Below are positions 1 through 12,778 of a stretch of 33,502 bases of DNA, one piece after another. The position numbers were made by a program, and so were the translations under genes. Source of the stretch: Planctomycetes bacterium RIFCSPLOWO2_12_FULL_50_35 (GTDB lineage Bacteria; Planctomycetota; Brocadiia; Brocadiales; Bathyanammoxibiaceae). The stretch lies in NCBI GenBank assembly GCA_001828605.1, contig MHZB01000021.1, positions 1-33,502 of the forward strand, read 5' to 3'. How positions within the stretch are numbered: position 1 is the stretch's first letter; each line of letters opens with the position of its first letter. Under the pieces are notes generated by a model. That model searched no databases, had not been told where the DNA came from, and saw only the letters and a list, made by a program, of their open reading frames with translations.

Positions 1-221
1 ACCAGAGTCTCCATTGTAATAGTGTCCGGGGCGCGCCTGAAACCAAAGTATATCCCCAAACCATTCTCTACTATTATCATGGCAACAAGGAGCAGAAGGA
101 AAAAGCGCGCACGGTTAACCGTCTTTAATGTCAAGGCCTTCCTCGATCGGGTCAGAAAGACCAGAGACAAAATGGCTACAACGAACAAGGCCCCTTCCAT
201 GCCAAAGTCTAAGGCTACCAA
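1..221 (-). CDS. Small membrane protein, partial (runs off window edge), probable TTG start at 221
   Basis: Own translation of the minus strand from 221 to 1 gives 73 codons with no stop: LVALDFGMEGALFVVAILSLVFLTRSRKALTLKTVNRARFFLLLLVAMIIVENGLGIYFGFRRAPDTITMETL. GGGAGGG lies just upstream; an internal ATG is at 200. Similar to the ORF starting at 850. Not in the supplied ORF track. Confidence 0.6.
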   Translation of the reverse strand, partial: MVALDFGMEGALFVVAILSLVFLTRSRKALTLKTVNRARFFLLLLVAMIIVENGLGIYFGFRRAPDTITMETL

Positions 222-313
222 CGTTCATCCCTCCCACATTCTCTTATTTCTATAGCCGGTACAACTCAGCAGGAATGCAACAAAGAAGGTGTATTTTTAC
301 TATTTCTGAGTCT

Positions 314-850
314 TTATTTAAAGGGAAAAATGGACTCCTTTGAGAGTTTTCTGGCCCTTGGACCTGGAAGTACTTTTGGCCTGCATGGATAAAAGGGGCT
401 TAAATGTCCCCCTGATTTAATCAGGGCGTGGAAGTCACGCCGTAGGCGGGTTTGCCTACGGCACGACCTTTGGCGCGAGGGGAATCTATATGCCAAAGGC
501 AAACGGCAGGACCATCTCCAGAAACTCTGCCAGGACAACGCAGCCAATACACCAGCTGCCAACATTAAGAGTTCCACTTTCTTTTTGTCTTTGGCAGATA
601 CTACGTAATATAACGCCAGAATGGTCAGCGTCAGCGTAACAATCTCCAGTGTGACGCCGTCCGCCGTAAATGTAATCTTCTTCAGCCAGCGAACAGCATC
701 CTCTACCACTTCTATACCGATGTCAAGGGCAAGAAAAAATATAGCTTTATTAACATTTTTTAACTTGCCGTTCCTCTTGGCGCTGAGTACAAAGGTGAGG
801 GCCACAGAAGACAGTATTAACCCGACAAAATCCAGCATGAAATGCAACAT
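314..850 (-). CDS. Small multi-helix membrane protein of unknown function (start MLHFMLDFVG..., C-terminus uncertain)
   Basis: ATG at 850, 44 nt downstream of the Fur-family gene on the same strand. Hydrophobic N-terminal ~110 aa. The tail after ~540 looks non-coding and a +1 frame gives a membrane-like end stopping at 486. Confidence 0.55.
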   Translation of the reverse strand: MLHFMLDFVGLILSSVALTFVLSAKRNGKLKNVNKAIFFLALDIGIEVVEDAVRWLKKITFTADGVTLEIVTLTLTILALYYVVSAKDKKKVELLMLAAGVLAALSWQSFWRWSCRLPLAYRFPSRQRSCRRQTRLRRDFHALIKSGGHLSPFYPCRPKVLPGPRARKLSKESIFPFK

Positions 851-893
851 GTAAATGTCTCCTCTGAATCTACACCATCTGTCTTGTGAATGT

Positions 894-1361
894 TTAGGTC
901 GGCCCGCTAAAGGTTTTGCCCCCCCGGCAGTCTTCACACAGACCGTGTATCTGCATGCGATGGGATTCCGCCTTAAACTTGTATCTTTTGCACACCTCAT
1001 CCTGCAGACGCTCTATGGCCTCGTCAGTAAACTCGATTATTTTGCTGCAACTGGAGCAGATGAGGTGGTCGTGATGTTCGTTTGCGTGGACGTGTTCGTA
1101 GTGAGAATGCTTCTCCCCGAAGATGACCTCTCTGAGGTGCCCGCTCTGTACCAGCAGTGAGAGTGTACGGTAGATGGTGGCCTTGGACACGCGCTGGTGG
1201 TCCTGCCGTAGGCTCAGCAACAGGTCCTCGGCCTCAAAATGCTTATGAGTGGCGAACGCCCTTCTGAAGATGGTCTGTCGTTCAGGGGTAAACTTAAGGC
1301 CCTTTGAGCCAAGATATTCCCTAAACCTCTGTTCCTCTGCTTGTATATCTTTATCTGACAC
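894..1361 (-). CDS. Fur/PerR/Zur-family transcriptional regulator
   Basis: LKFTPERQTIFRRAF, KATIYRTLSLLVQSGHL, HHDHLICSSC and CEDC motifs typical of Fur-family proteins with two CxxC zinc motifs. Confidence 0.92.
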   Translation of the reverse strand: MSDKDIQAEEQRFREYLGSKGLKFTPERQTIFRRAFATHKHFEAEDLLLSLRQDHQRVSKATIYRTLSLLVQSGHLREVIFGEKHSHYEHVHANEHHDHLICSSCSKIIEFTDEAIERLQDEVCKRYKFKAESHRMQIHGLCEDCRGGKTFSGPT

Positions 1362-1384
1362 GACAGTTCTTTACCGAAGACAAC

Positions 1385-1425
1385 AAAAAAACCCGTCCGT
1401 TAATCAAAACGGACGGGTTTTTTAT
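1385..1425. terminator. Rho-independent terminator of the rRNA operon (potentially bidirectional)
   Basis: AAAAAAACCCGTCCGTT-AATCAA-AACGGACGGGTTTTTT: perfect stem flanked by A- and T-runs, just beyond the 5S 3' end. Confidence 0.9.
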
Positions 1426-1431
1426 ATAAAG

Positions 1432-1543
<112 letters not shown>

Positions 1544-1607
1544 AAAATAGTATATAGACAACGAAATAGTGGAAAAGGCGCACACATCACTAAACTAAAA
1601 AGGGCAG

Positions 1608-4604
<2,997 letters not shown>

Positions 4605-4645
4605 CTTAATGGTGTACTTGCCACCTTTTCCGCTATTCCAATTGT

Positions 4646-4654
4646 CAAAGAGCA
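4646..4654 (-). promoter_or_regulatory. boxA-like antitermination element in the 16S-23S spacer
   Basis: TGCTCTTTG(ACAATTGG) on the minus strand between tRNA-Ala and 23S; resembles rrn boxA TGCTCTTTA. Confidence 0.6.
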
Positions 4655-4663
4655 ATATATTGT

Positions 4664-4739
4664 TGGTGGAGATGAGCGGGGTCGAACCGCCAACCTCAGC
4701 CTTGCAAAGGCCGCGCTCTCCCAGTTGAGCTACATCCCC
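4664..4739 (-). tRNA. tRNA-Ala (UGC)
   Basis: GGGGATGTAGCTCAACTGGGAGAGCGCGGCCTTTGCAAGGCTGAGGTTGGCGGTTCGACCCCGCTCATCTCCACCA; acceptor pairs, CCA encoded. Confidence 0.97.
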
Positions 4740-4754
4740 GAAAGGGACCTCAAA

Positions 4755-4828
4755 TGGGCCTAAGTGGAGTCGAACCACTGACCTTTCCCTTATCAGGGGA
4801 ACGCTCTAGCCAACTGAGCTATAGGCCC
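4755..4828 (-). tRNA. tRNA-Ile (GAU)
   Basis: GGGCCTATAGCTCAGTTGGCTAGAGCGTTCCCCTGATAAGGGAAAGGTCAGTGGTTCGACTCCACTTAGGCCCA; anticodon GAT; CCA not encoded. Confidence 0.97.
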
Positions 4829-4915
4829 AACTATGTGCAGCTTGGCCCATAATTGGGTCAATAGCTACCAACAAGATTGAGCAGCATAATGTGCAGGAAG
4901 TGCCTTTTTACGTTG

Positions 4916-6498
<1,583 letters not shown>

Positions 6499-6579
6499 AA
6501 AATATCTACTCCGTCCGCCTACGGCGGACAGGGTCCAATCATAGGGGCTCTTCGCTGCAACATTATGCTGTCAAATTTT

Positions 6580-6588
6580 TAAAGAGCA
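6580..6588 (-). promoter_or_regulatory. boxA-like antitermination element in the rrn leader
   Basis: TGCTCTTTA(AAAATTTGACAG) on the minus strand, close to E. coli rrn boxA TGCTCTTTAACAATTT. Confidence 0.7.
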
Positions 6589-6625
6589 ATATTAACTAGA
6601 GACACCCTTCACGTCTCTGTAATAG

Positions 6626-6653
6626 ATTATATTACATTATCCAAGGGTGTCAA
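6626..6653 (-). promoter_or_regulatory. rRNA operon promoter, consensus -35/-10
   Basis: Minus strand TTGACA - 16 nt - TATAAT (both hexamers perfect), upstream of boxA and 16S. Confidence 0.88.
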
Positions 6654-7429
6654 TAGATAAATCTATGGCACTGTAAGCCTAAGACTCACAAGCTCTTAGG
6701 CATTACGACCATACTCCCCAGAAGGTTTCTCTAAAACCTGAGGGGTAAGGAGCACTGTACACTATTTCTAACCTTTGTCAACTCCAAATTAAAACAATAT
6801 TCTATAATTTTATAACAATTTCTAAGTCCCGTAACCATGCACCTTTGAGAAACAAGAAATGTAGGGGCAAATTCCCGTGCCTGCTCAAATGGCAATTTCC
6901 ATGGGCAACCATAGAGGTTACCCCCACGAGGTATGCCTCACCATCTTAAGGTGCAAACCCTGGAATGGGTATTGGCTGCCCCACCCTCAACCCCAAAATT
7001 CGTAGGGGAAGGTCTTGTGCCTGCCCAACAATTTCGGGCAACCGTCCGCCTGAGGCGGATTGCCCCTACAATAATGTTTGCGCCTGTGCGCAGATTTTCT
7101 GTTGAAAATCCATCCCCAGAGACAGATAATCCGTTAGTAAGTAGGAAGCAAAAACATATTATTTTGTTGTTTTTATCTAGTATGGCTGTGAAAGGATTTT
7201 ATTTAGTGCCACGCAAGCTGGTGCGCCACACCCTTTCGTTAAATATGGTGCGTCAAGATGTACCCTACCAACTAAAGAAGATTAATAAAATTACCGGGCC
7301 CACCATCGCATCAACGAAATAAATTTCGTTGTCTACCGTTACTATTCAGGCATGGATTATAAAGAGATAAACTGCGGCAAGACGCACCCTACGGTTCTAT
7401 TTGCACCGGTCCGTGACGGCGTTGTGTTG

Positions 7430-8404
7430 CTACTGTCGTATTATCTGGTCCAACTGCTCCTCCTCTATGTCAACATTTAATTGAATCCACAGGGGAAGGT
7501 GATCTGACAGCTCGTAGGTAAATTTCTCCTTAGACAATTTCTCTCCCGGATATAATTCGGCAACCCCACCGGTATAGAAATCTAAAACTCCGGCGTTGTC
7601 AGTAAAACATTTTGTATATGATGGATAGTGCAGTATCTGGTCATAGCGTTTGTCCTTGGCAAGGTTGGAACCGTGGCTCTTTCCGAGAATGGCACTTGGA
7701 ACCCTGAGTCCTTTGCTCGTTACGGCCTTGTACAAATCATCGTCCACTCTTGGGATATTGAAATCGCCCATCAGGATAATGTCTTTGTCCGCCTCGTGTT
7801 TCTCTTTTTTCTTGCGGTCAATACATTCCGCAAGTAATTCCAGCGGTTTTATCCTGGCCTTCTCGTCAGACCCCCAACGAATATGTGCGGTGATAAGGAT
7901 GAAATCAAAGCTGCCGGCTCTAAAGGACGCTATGAAGGGACTTCTCCACCACGAGAACTCAGGAAGATATTCGCCCGTTGCCTTATTCTTTTTCCTTGGG
8001 GCGTCTAATTCAGACGCAAGCCCCGTGAAGCTGACAGCCCGCTTATCGTACAAATAGGCCATCCTCTCCCGGTTTCCTCCTGCGTCCATGATGTAATCGG
8101 AGTAGACAGCCTGCCAATAAGGTCCGAGTATCTTCATAACCTTGGAAAAATCCGAGAGGTTGTCGCGAAGTTCCGTAATAGCAACTAGGTCAAATTGACC
8201 CAGTATCTCTGCAATATAATGAATGGATGCTTCTTTTCTTACCTTCTTGCCGAACTCACGTATGTTCCACGTTGCAATATTAATTGACTCATCGAGTGCC
8301 GAGGGCGGAATCTCCGCCTTTCTAATCCGGCGTTTCAGCTCTTTCAAACCCCTTGCAATACCAGCCGATACCTTCCCATGATACATATCATACCCTCCAT
8401 ACAC
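7430..8404 (-). CDS. Endonuclease/exonuclease/phosphatase family protein
   Basis: INIATWNIREFG, DLVAITELR, ILMGDFNIP, LSDHLPLWIQ motifs. Confidence 0.88.
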   Translation of the reverse strand: MYGGYDMYHGKVSAGIARGLKELKRRIRKAEIPPSALDESINIATWNIREFGKKVRKEASIHYIAEILGQFDLVAITELRDNLSDFSKVMKILGPYWQAVYSDYIMDAGGNRERMAYLYDKRAVSFTGLASELDAPRKKNKATGEYLPEFSWWRSPFIASFRAGSFDFILITAHIRWGSDEKARIKPLELLAECIDRKKKEKHEADKDIILMGDFNIPRVDDDLYKAVTSKGLRVPSAILGKSHGSNLAKDKRYDQILHYPSYTKCFTDNAGVLDFYTGGVAELYPGEKLSKEKFTYELSDHLPLWIQLNVDIEEEQLDQIIRQ

Positions 8405-8464
8405 GTATAAATTTGCTGCGATGCACAGTGCGAGACCTCTGCAAAAGTATCTCTTTACGGAGTC

Positions 8465-8565
8465 CAGTCCGCCTAAGGTGGATCGCTGGGATACACACCC
8501 CCGTCCCCCCTCTTTTAAGAGGGGAGAAAGGGGTGTGTCTTAAATGCCCATTGACACAGTCAATG
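8465..8565. repeat. ~100 bp dispersed repeat copy 1 (second copy at 17959-18057)
   Basis: CAGTCCGCCTAAGGTGGATCGCTGGGATACACACCCCCGTCC...GGGGTGTGTCTTAAATGCCCATTGACACAGTCAATG, near-identical to copy 2. Confidence 0.95.
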
Positions 8566-8697
8566 GATTCCAAGAATTTGCATTTTCCAGATGTCTCAGT
8601 GCCGGAAGCAAAACAAATTAGGAAGCCGACATGAACCAAATAAAAACCGGGGAGTAGTTCACTGGACTGAATATATGACAATTACTGAGTGTTTTTA

Positions 8698-9648
8698 CTA
8701 CTCAGCCTGTTGGGGCTGCTGCTCGAAGAATTTGCCCATCCTGCGATACTTGCCGTAGCGTTTGTCCAACAGAATATCGAGGGGTGTGTCGGTGACTTCC
8801 TTTAGATATCTCTGAAGCGCCTTCTTCAATGTCGCAGCGGCCTCTCTGGGTGAGGTATGGGCCGCACCGGGGGGTTCAGGTATGATGTCGTCTACAATCT
8901 CAAGCCTAAGGAGTTCCTTTGCCGTCAACTTCAATGCCTCGGCAGCAAGGGGGGCGTGACTTGCATCCTTCCAGAGGATGGCAGCACAACCCTCGGGAGA
9001 TATGACGGAACAATAGGCATATTCCATGATCGCAAACCTGTCTCCCACACCTATTCCAAGCGCGCCACCGCTGCCGCCTTCACCTATCACCACGTTTACT
9101 ATCGGCGTCTTCAGCCCTATCATCTGGTAGATGTTTTCCGCTATGGCGTATGCCTGTCCCCTTTCCTCTGCGCCTATGTCCGGGTTTGCGCCCGGTGTAT
9201 CAATGAGCGTAACGATGGGGAGCTTCAATCTTTCTGCGAGTTTCATCTTCAAGAGGGCCTTCCTATAGCCCTCGGGGTTGGGCATACCGAAGTTACACAG
9301 GATTCGTTCCCTGGTATTTTTGCCTTTTTGTTGACCTATGAGCATCACCCTGTTTTGACCAAGCCTGGCAAAACCCGTGATTATCGCCTTGTCGTCGCCA
9401 AAGCGCCTGTCCCCGTGAAGCTCCATAAAATCGTCAAACATCAGATTGATATAGTCGGAGGTCATGGGCCTGAGGGGATGCCTTGCAAGTTTCACGATGT
9501 CGTATGGTGACAGGTCGGCAGAAAGAGGCGCATCCTGCTGTGCGTCTGCCGGATCAGCGTTATTTCGCGGATTGTATGCCGCTCTATCGGCGCTGGACAC
9601 GGCATTTACACCACTTCGGGCCTGCAAATGTTGTGGAATCTCTTTCAA
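8698..9648 (-). CDS. accA: Acetyl-CoA carboxylase carboxyltransferase subunit alpha
   Basis: RPMTSDYINLMFDDFMELHGDRRFGDDKAIITGFARL, GMPNPEGYRKALLKMKLAERL, GEGGSGGALGIGVGD. Confidence 0.96.
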   Translation of the reverse strand: MKEIPQHLQARSGVNAVSSADRAAYNPRNNADPADAQQDAPLSADLSPYDIVKLARHPLRPMTSDYINLMFDDFMELHGDRRFGDDKAIITGFARLGQNRVMLIGQQKGKNTRERILCNFGMPNPEGYRKALLKMKLAERLKLPIVTLIDTPGANPDIGAEERGQAYAIAENIYQMIGLKTPIVNVVIGEGGSGGALGIGVGDRFAIMEYAYCSVISPEGCAAILWKDASHAPLAAEALKLTAKELLRLEIVDDIIPEPPGAAHTSPREAAATLKKALQRYLKEVTDTPLDILLDKRYGKYRRMGKFFEQQPQQAE

Positions 9649-10026
9649 TAGTATAACCCTCTATCACGTGCGTATTATTTGAAACAACCGAATGTCAGCT
9701 TCTCTCCCCAGATTACTCTGCATATTAAAAACAACTTTATATTTTTGCACATCCCCCTGTCAAGCACAAAGTTACTGGTTGAGACGATTGCTGCCAATGC
9801 CCGTTATCAACTACCATTCGAGACATCTACAAAAGTCATTTAGGCAGCTAATAACCCCCTAATCCACCTTGAATGGAAACACTTCATTCAAAATGGATTC
9901 ATCCTATCCGATTGTAGTGGCAGAGCTTGCTCTGCGCAAGTTTGTCTCTTTTAAGTCGAGCAAGCTCGACCGCCACAACTTGAAAAGGCAATTAAATTGA
10001 CTTTCTTGGAGATTTCCACTCAATCA

Positions 10027-10068
10027 TAAAACAAAAAGCCAAGGATTTTAGGTCTCAAAATCCTTGGC
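10027..10068 (-). terminator. Rho-independent terminator downstream of tRNA-Asp
   Basis: Minus strand GCCAAGGATTTT-GAGACCT-AAAATCCTTGGC followed by TTTTTGTTTTA. Confidence 0.85.
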
Positions 10069-10086
10069 TGGCAAAGGGTAATAGAA

Positions 10087-10164
10087 TGGCGAGGCCGACG
10101 GGACTCGAACCCGCAACCACCAGATCGACAGTCTGGTACTCTAACCAAATTGAGCTACGGCCCC
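10087..10164 (-). tRNA. tRNA-Asp (GUC)
   Basis: GGGGCCGTAGCTCAATTTGGTTAGAGTACCAGACTGTCGATCTGGTGGTTGCGGGTTCGAGTCCCGTCGGCCTCGCCA. Confidence 0.95.
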
Positions 10165-10319
10165 ATAATTTGTTTTATTTGCGAACGTAAAACAAAGCGC
10201 ATCGTCGGGAAGGCTTAAAGATACCAAGTGTCAGCTTTAGTGTCAAGTCCCTGATTAGACCGGCAGTGTCACTGCAAGCAGCTACCCGTCCGATGTCGGG
10301 ATGAAGGATAAAGATCTGC

Positions 10320-11063
10320 TTAGTGGAAAACAGACATTCCGAAGAGGAAGAACATGGAGTCAATGCCAAGGTCGTCATGTGTGGCAGGGTTAGAGATGTG
10401 CCGCCAGCGGAATTCGCTATTAAAAGAGGTCCTCTCCTTGAAAAAATACTTTACTCCGAAACCCATCTGCGCTATGGCGTTAAGGTTCGTCTTTAACAGT
10501 TTCTTGACCCTCTCCTGCTCGGATATCGTTCCCTGTGTCTTCTCAAGGTTTCTGACATAATCCAAACCGCCGGTACTTATGCCGGAGTACATCGGCCCCC
10601 CGCCTGCGTGAACAAAGGGCACCCATTTTGTGCCTGTCTCAAAATTGTAGCCTATCATCATTGTAGCGCCCACTTCATAACTGTACTCAGAAGGCTCCTT
10701 AAGTCCGCTGACAAACGGTTCCACCTCAAATTCAACGGCACCCTTGGGCTTGTCAAAGGTTTCCAGTATCCAACCATATTTTGGCAGGAGAGTGAAGGTA
10801 TATACCCGTGGACTTTCCCAGGAAAAACTACCGCCGCCGCTTATCCCAATTTCATGCATACCGCGCTCAAAGCCGTCAATTATACTGAAATCTTCTTCTT
10901 CGTCCTGGAATGGCGCAACGAGGGGAACGTTACCGGAGTAGAGCGATTTATTGTGCGTGTCTTCCGCCAGCGCATTGACTGCAAATGAGGAGGAGAAAAA
11001 GAGAGATGATACAGAAAAAAGAAGGGCAAGTAAGAAGGGATTAATCATGACAATGCCACCCAA
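10320..11063 (-). CDS. Acyloxyacyl hydrolase / PagL-like lipid A 3-O-deacylase family outer membrane protein
   Basis: Signal peptide-like N-terminus, beta-barrel character, C-terminal FRWRHISNPATHDDLGIDSMFFLFGMSVFH resembling the PagL HxSN...G(I)E motif; MINPF (11048) is a likely alternative start. Confidence 0.7.
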   Translation of the reverse strand: MGGIVMINPFLLALLFSVSSLFFSSSFAVNALAEDTHNKSLYSGNVPLVAPFQDEEEDFSIIDGFERGMHEIGISGGGSFSWESPRVYTFTLLPKYGWILETFDKPKGAVEFEVEPFVSGLKEPSEYSYEVGATMMIGYNFETGTKWVPFVHAGGGPMYSGISTGGLDYVRNLEKTQGTISEQERVKKLLKTNLNAIAQMGFGVKYFFKERTSFNSEFRWRHISNPATHDDLGIDSMFFLFGMSVFH

Positions 11064-11392
11064 ATTCTGTAGTAATCAAATTATATAGGGTACGTCTCCA
11101 TGCGCCGCCATTTGGTAGATAACAACCTTCACGGGCGTTGATTTCTTCAACAAAGTGTTACCTCGTTGTCTACCGCTTCTCTACCCAAACGGATAATCAT
11201 AAAGGCCGTCCCTACAAAAAATCTTTTGTAGGGACAGGGCTCGTCCCTGTACTGGCGGACAGCCCGCAGGGCTTAAGCCCTGCGGCACCCTTGCTTTGAC
11301 ACAGCTGCGTTTTTTAAAAACTGTGGCTGCTGGACCACGAAAAGGCCCAGCAGCCACAAGGAGGCCGTAACTAACTGCAAACAAAATACAAC

Positions 11393-12778
11393 CTAGAACT
11401 CATAGACCGTTGAGAACGAGAAAGTCGTATTCTCTTTCTCGCCGTATTTACCCCATTGCTGGGAAGTTGCGTTAGGCGTATCAACAATTATGTCGTAACG
11501 GAACTCAGGTCTGAGGAGAAGCTTCTCCTTCACCCTCACATTCAGAGTGGCGGTAATCTCCGCAAGCGAACCTGGAATAGCACTACCAGTAGCTCCGTCA
11601 AGAGAACCTTCAAAACCAGGTGGACGGAAGATCATAGCCGCCATGTTATCCTCATTCCAGAAGTACTCGCCTCTAACGGCTGCGCCTATCCTCTCGCTGT
11701 GCTGGTAGATGATGTACTGCGCCACGCCCCATGTCTGGCCGCTAGATAAAGTGCGACCGCTCGGCTGCAAATATCCACTGGCGTTGTGGCTGTAGTTTCC
11801 GTTGGTGACAAGGGTCCACTTCTCCATCGGTGAGAACGCTATGCTGGCGTCGTACCTGGAGGTCCACTTACTCTCTCCATTTGAAGTGCTGGTGCGCGGG
11901 TTCTCAGGTCCCCACAGACCGTCGAAGTGGAGGTTCATGTCCTTGAAGATAAGGAAATCAGGCACGGCGTAGTTCAACTGCGTACCGTGGGTATAGCTTT
12001 GGTTATTGTTGACGAACGTATCAGAGGTGTTCGTAAGGTAGTAGTCAACAGTAAACCTGTCCGTCACCGGATAATTCAGGCCGAGACCCGTGTTGGTGAA
12101 GGGAATACCCCAGCCATAGAGATAGGAACGCGAGAAGTTGGGGTTCCATCCCGACTCCCACACCTCATAGCCTACCCATGTGGCAAACTTACCGAACTTA
12201 GCGGTAATACCCTTTCCTATAGGAATATTCCACAGGACATAAGCCTCGGAAAAGGTCGCCTGCCTACCACCGGTCTGTCCGGCTATGGGCGCTACCCCGC
12301 CGATAGGCTGATTATGCGCGTCATCATAGACAGGCCCAACGAACGTCAGACGCCTGGCCTGGTCACCCCAGTTCAGGGTTATCTTGAATCCGATGTCGCC
12401 GGGGTTCGGCACCTCTTTGTAGAGCCACAGCTCGATGTTGTTTACCGTAAAAGACTGTGTCTGTCTGTCAAACACCTTCGGGCTGATGGCATTGTTATCG
12501 CCCGCGGGCGTGTCGACACTTTCATACTGGTAAAAGTTTTCCACAAAGCCGCCAAAGGTTATACCCTTGAACTGGTCGAGGAAACCGCGAACCGCACCGG
12601 CCTCTTCGTCGCTAAGGGCCCCTGCCGGAGCCTCTTTCGCAAGCTTTTGTTCCTCTAGCAACGCACGAAACTGACCAACCTCGGTGTCGGTAAGCTGGTC
12701 TGCGTTAACCTGCGGGGGCTTAAATAAAAATACGGTACAAGCTAGCATACAGGCAATTAACAAGCTCCCAAAACGCAT
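11393..12778 (-). CDS. OmpL-like beta-barrel porin (BBP2-type); probable start ATG at 12778
   Basis: MRFGSLLIACMLACTVFLFKPPQVNA signal peptide preceded by AAAGGAGGG; GKFATWVGYEVWESGWNPNFSRSYLYGWGIPFTNTGLGLNYPV; C-terminal YEF. Supplied ORF extends to 12820. Confidence 0.8.
   Translation of the reverse strand: MRFGSLLIACMLACTVFLFKPPQVNADQLTDTEVGQFRALLEEQKLAKEAPAGALSDEEAGAVRGFLDQFKGITFGGFVENFYQYESVDTPAGDNNAISPKVFDRQTQSFTVNNIELWLYKEVPNPGDIGFKITLNWGDQARRLTFVGPVYDDAHNQPIGGVAPIAGQTGGRQATFSEAYVLWNIPIGKGITAKFGKFATWVGYEVWESGWNPNFSRSYLYGWGIPFTNTGLGLNYPVTDRFTVDYYLTNTSDTFVNNNQSYTHGTQLNYAVPDFLIFKDMNLHFDGLWGPENPRTSTSNGESKWTSRYDASIAFSPMEKWTLVTNGNYSHNASGYLQPSGRTLSSGQTWGVAQYIIYQHSERIGAAVRGEYFWNEDNMAAMIFRPPGFEGSLDGATGSAIPGSLAEITATLNVRVKEKLLLRPEFRYDIIVDTPNATSQQWGKYGEKENTTFSFSTVYEF

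Noticed and set aside
855-1160. Plus-strand 101-aa ORF opposite fur
   Set aside because: Antisense to a well-supported Fur-family gene; no independent evidence.
6933-7322. 129-aa plus-strand ORF
   Set aside because: Covers palindromic intergenic repeats (GTAGGGG..., CCGCCTGAGGCGG, CAACGAA...TTCGTTG); no protein-like composition or motif.
8353-8681. ORFs sharing PP.LLRGEKGVCLKCPLTQSM with the ORF at 17977..18162
   Set aside because: The shared peptide is simply the translation of the 100-bp DNA repeat, which contains hairpins and lacks coding signals.
11927-12658. 243-aa plus-strand ORF opposite the porin
   Set aside because: Shadow ORF antisense to a convincing porin with signal peptide and C-terminal aromatic residue.
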